This document shows, one piece after another, positions 63,026 through 64,000 of a stretch of DNA of 64,000 nucleotides; positions within the stretch are counted from its first letter, which is position 1; the number at the start of each line of letters is the position of its first letter. The stretch is from NCBI GenBank assembly GCA_001695595.3, contig MBPM02000063.1, forward strand, positions 248,001 through 312,000, read 5' to 3'. The position numbers and the translations under genes were made by a program. The stretch is from Plasmopara viticola. Its lineage: Eukaryota; Oomycota; Peronosporomycetes; Peronosporales; Peronosporaceae. Below the pieces are notes generated by a model that was not told where the DNA came from, ran no database searches, and was given only the letters and a program-made list of their open reading frames with translations.

Positions 63026-64000
63026 CTCCCACTCGACTCGACAGCCTTTTGTGCTTGAATGCCGAGAATGCTCCAGAGTTTGCAGAATTGCGTAGTTAGA
63101 CAAAGCTTTGTCATGATGTCGGACAGCATTTCTTGAGTCGGACAGTACTCGAGCACTACTTGATTGGCTTCAAACTTTTCGCGCACAAAGTGGTATCAAA
63201 TGTCGATGTGCTTAGTGCGTTTGTGAAACTCCGAAGTCGTGGCCAGCGCGATCAAGCCTTGGTTGGCTTCATAGATCTTGATGGCATCGTCGCTCCTTAT
63301 TTCGCCGAGTTCGCGCAGAAAATTCTTAAGCCACACTGCTTCTTGCGTAGCCTCTAAAAGCTCCATGTATTCGGCTACCGTCGAAGAAAGTGCCACCGTC
63401 CGCTGTTTCTTGCTTCGCCAGCTGATACATCCGCCGTTCAGCTTGAACAAATACCCGCTTGTGCTTCTGCGAGACTCAATGTCTCCATCCCAATCTGCAT
63501 CTAAATAGACCACTACTTAGCGGTGCCATCACGTGTAAATACGAGTCCATATGTTTGTCTTGCTTAAAGATATCGCAGTACGCGCTTGAGAGCATGCCAG
63601 TGTGATGGACAGGGATCAGACGCAAATTGACTGAGAACGCCCACTGCCGCAGCGAGGTCCGGACGCGTCGCCACCATTAAGTACATGATAGCTCCGACAG
63701 AACTCCCGTAAGGCACGTCCTTCATTGTTTTCTCATGTTTGCAGCCGCCTTCGCACATGTTTTTCTTCAACTTAAATCCAGGGTCTTGTGGCGTCCTCAC
63801 AGACTTACTTTCGTGCATGCCAAATTTGATCAATATTGACTTCAGGAAATTTGTTTGCTGCATCGTCACTTGGCCAGTCTTGTGGTCGCTCTTAATCTCA
63901 ATACCGAGAAAGTACTTGAGTTTACCAAGATCTGTCATCTCAATTCGATCGCTCAGCATACGCTTAGTCGACTCGAAAATCTCTTCGTTGCCACTTGCGA
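63026..64000 (-). pseudogene. B9 element: RT C-terminal part and RNase H
   Basis: Runs off the right edge. RT stretch 63564-63959 ([98 protein letters not shown]) lies just downstream of where YVDD would be. A stop after VLRYL, a short scrambled part, then RNase H 63196-63513 (DADWDGDIESRRSTSGYLFKLNGGC, STVAEYMEL with Glu to Val, IYEANQGLIAL with the Asp of EDN lost). A shift near 63195, then VLEYCPTQEMLSDIMTK. Closest in sequence to B2. Confidence 0.86.

Noticed and set aside
1..64000. Repeat-induced point mutation as the cause of the stops
   Set aside because: Lesions include many frameshifts, deletions and A/T transversions (AAA to TAA, TAT to TAA), and both intact and broken sites occur in near-identical copies. 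I see no consistent C-to-T pattern.
1..64000. Host genes, tRNA or rRNA genes hidden between elements
   Set aside because: Junctions are LTR-to-LTR or LTR-to-coding with at most a few bases between. The tRNA-like GGGCTCATAACC strings are primer sites, not tRNA genes.

Overview
This 64-kb window is eukaryotic and, as far as I can read it, made entirely of Ty1/Copia (Pseudoviridae-type) LTR retrotransposons. No host gene, rRNA or tRNA is visible. Every recognisable protein stretch is Copia Gag, protease, integrase (IN), reverse transcriptase (RT) or RNase H (RH), in the Copia order gag-pro-IN-RT-RH, and every element carries stops or frameshifts. The host cannot be named securely. The style of the Gag-Pol proteins reminds me of oomycete Copia elements (Phytophthora or downy mildew), but that is weak.

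Two families occur. I use local names. Family A has a Gag with a '[10 protein letters not shown]' motif, LTRs of about 210-370 bp, and a coding end just before the polypurine tract. Family B has a Gag with a 'WKFKMQMVLE' motif, LTRs of about 145-300 bp, and a reading frame that runs into the 3' LTR. Both share a primer-binding site GGTTATGAGCCC, the complement of the initiator-tRNA anticodon loop, and its ATG is also the Gag start codon.

Layout: A1 (1-1363, -). Remnant B LTR (1364-1438, +). 3' end of A2 (1439-2319, +). 5' half of B1 (2320-4250, -), LTR shared with B2 (4255-4553). B2 (4554-8733, -). B3 (8734-12646, -). B4 (12647-25982, -), containing A3, a tandem LTR-int-LTR-int-LTR array (15511-24246, -). 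Middle of A2 (25983-28292, -). A4 (28293-37359, +), containing B5 (29555-33907, +). 5' end of A2 (37360-38706, -). 3' half of B1 (38707-40875, +). B6 gag-protease (40876-42117, -). A mirror image of the preceding 12 kb follows (42121 to about 49830): B1 3' half (-), A2 LTR and gag (+), A4 (-). Then A5 (49978-54279, -), A6 (54280-56433, -), A7 (56434-58099 and 62115-62186, +), B7 inserted in the A7 LTR (58100-62114, -), B8 (62187-62777, +) and B9 (62778-64000, -).

The nest can be put in order from 5-bp target-site duplications (TSDs). A2 entered the integrase of B1 (ATGAT). A4 entered A2 (GGAAC). B4 entered A2 (GGAGC/GAAGC). A3 entered B4 (CTCTG). B5 entered A4 (TGTTA/TGATA). B7 entered the A7 LTR (CAAGT). 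Two large rearrangements overlie this. One is an 11.2-kb inversion (1439-12646) between oppositely oriented B LTRs, which explains why the halves of A2 and B1 lie 36 kb apart in opposite orientation. The other is a large palindrome whose right arm lacks B5 and so preserves the empty target site. A 4216-bp tandem duplication of A3 is the youngest visible event. The notable content is this structural history and the priming/start-codon overlap rather than a new gene system.
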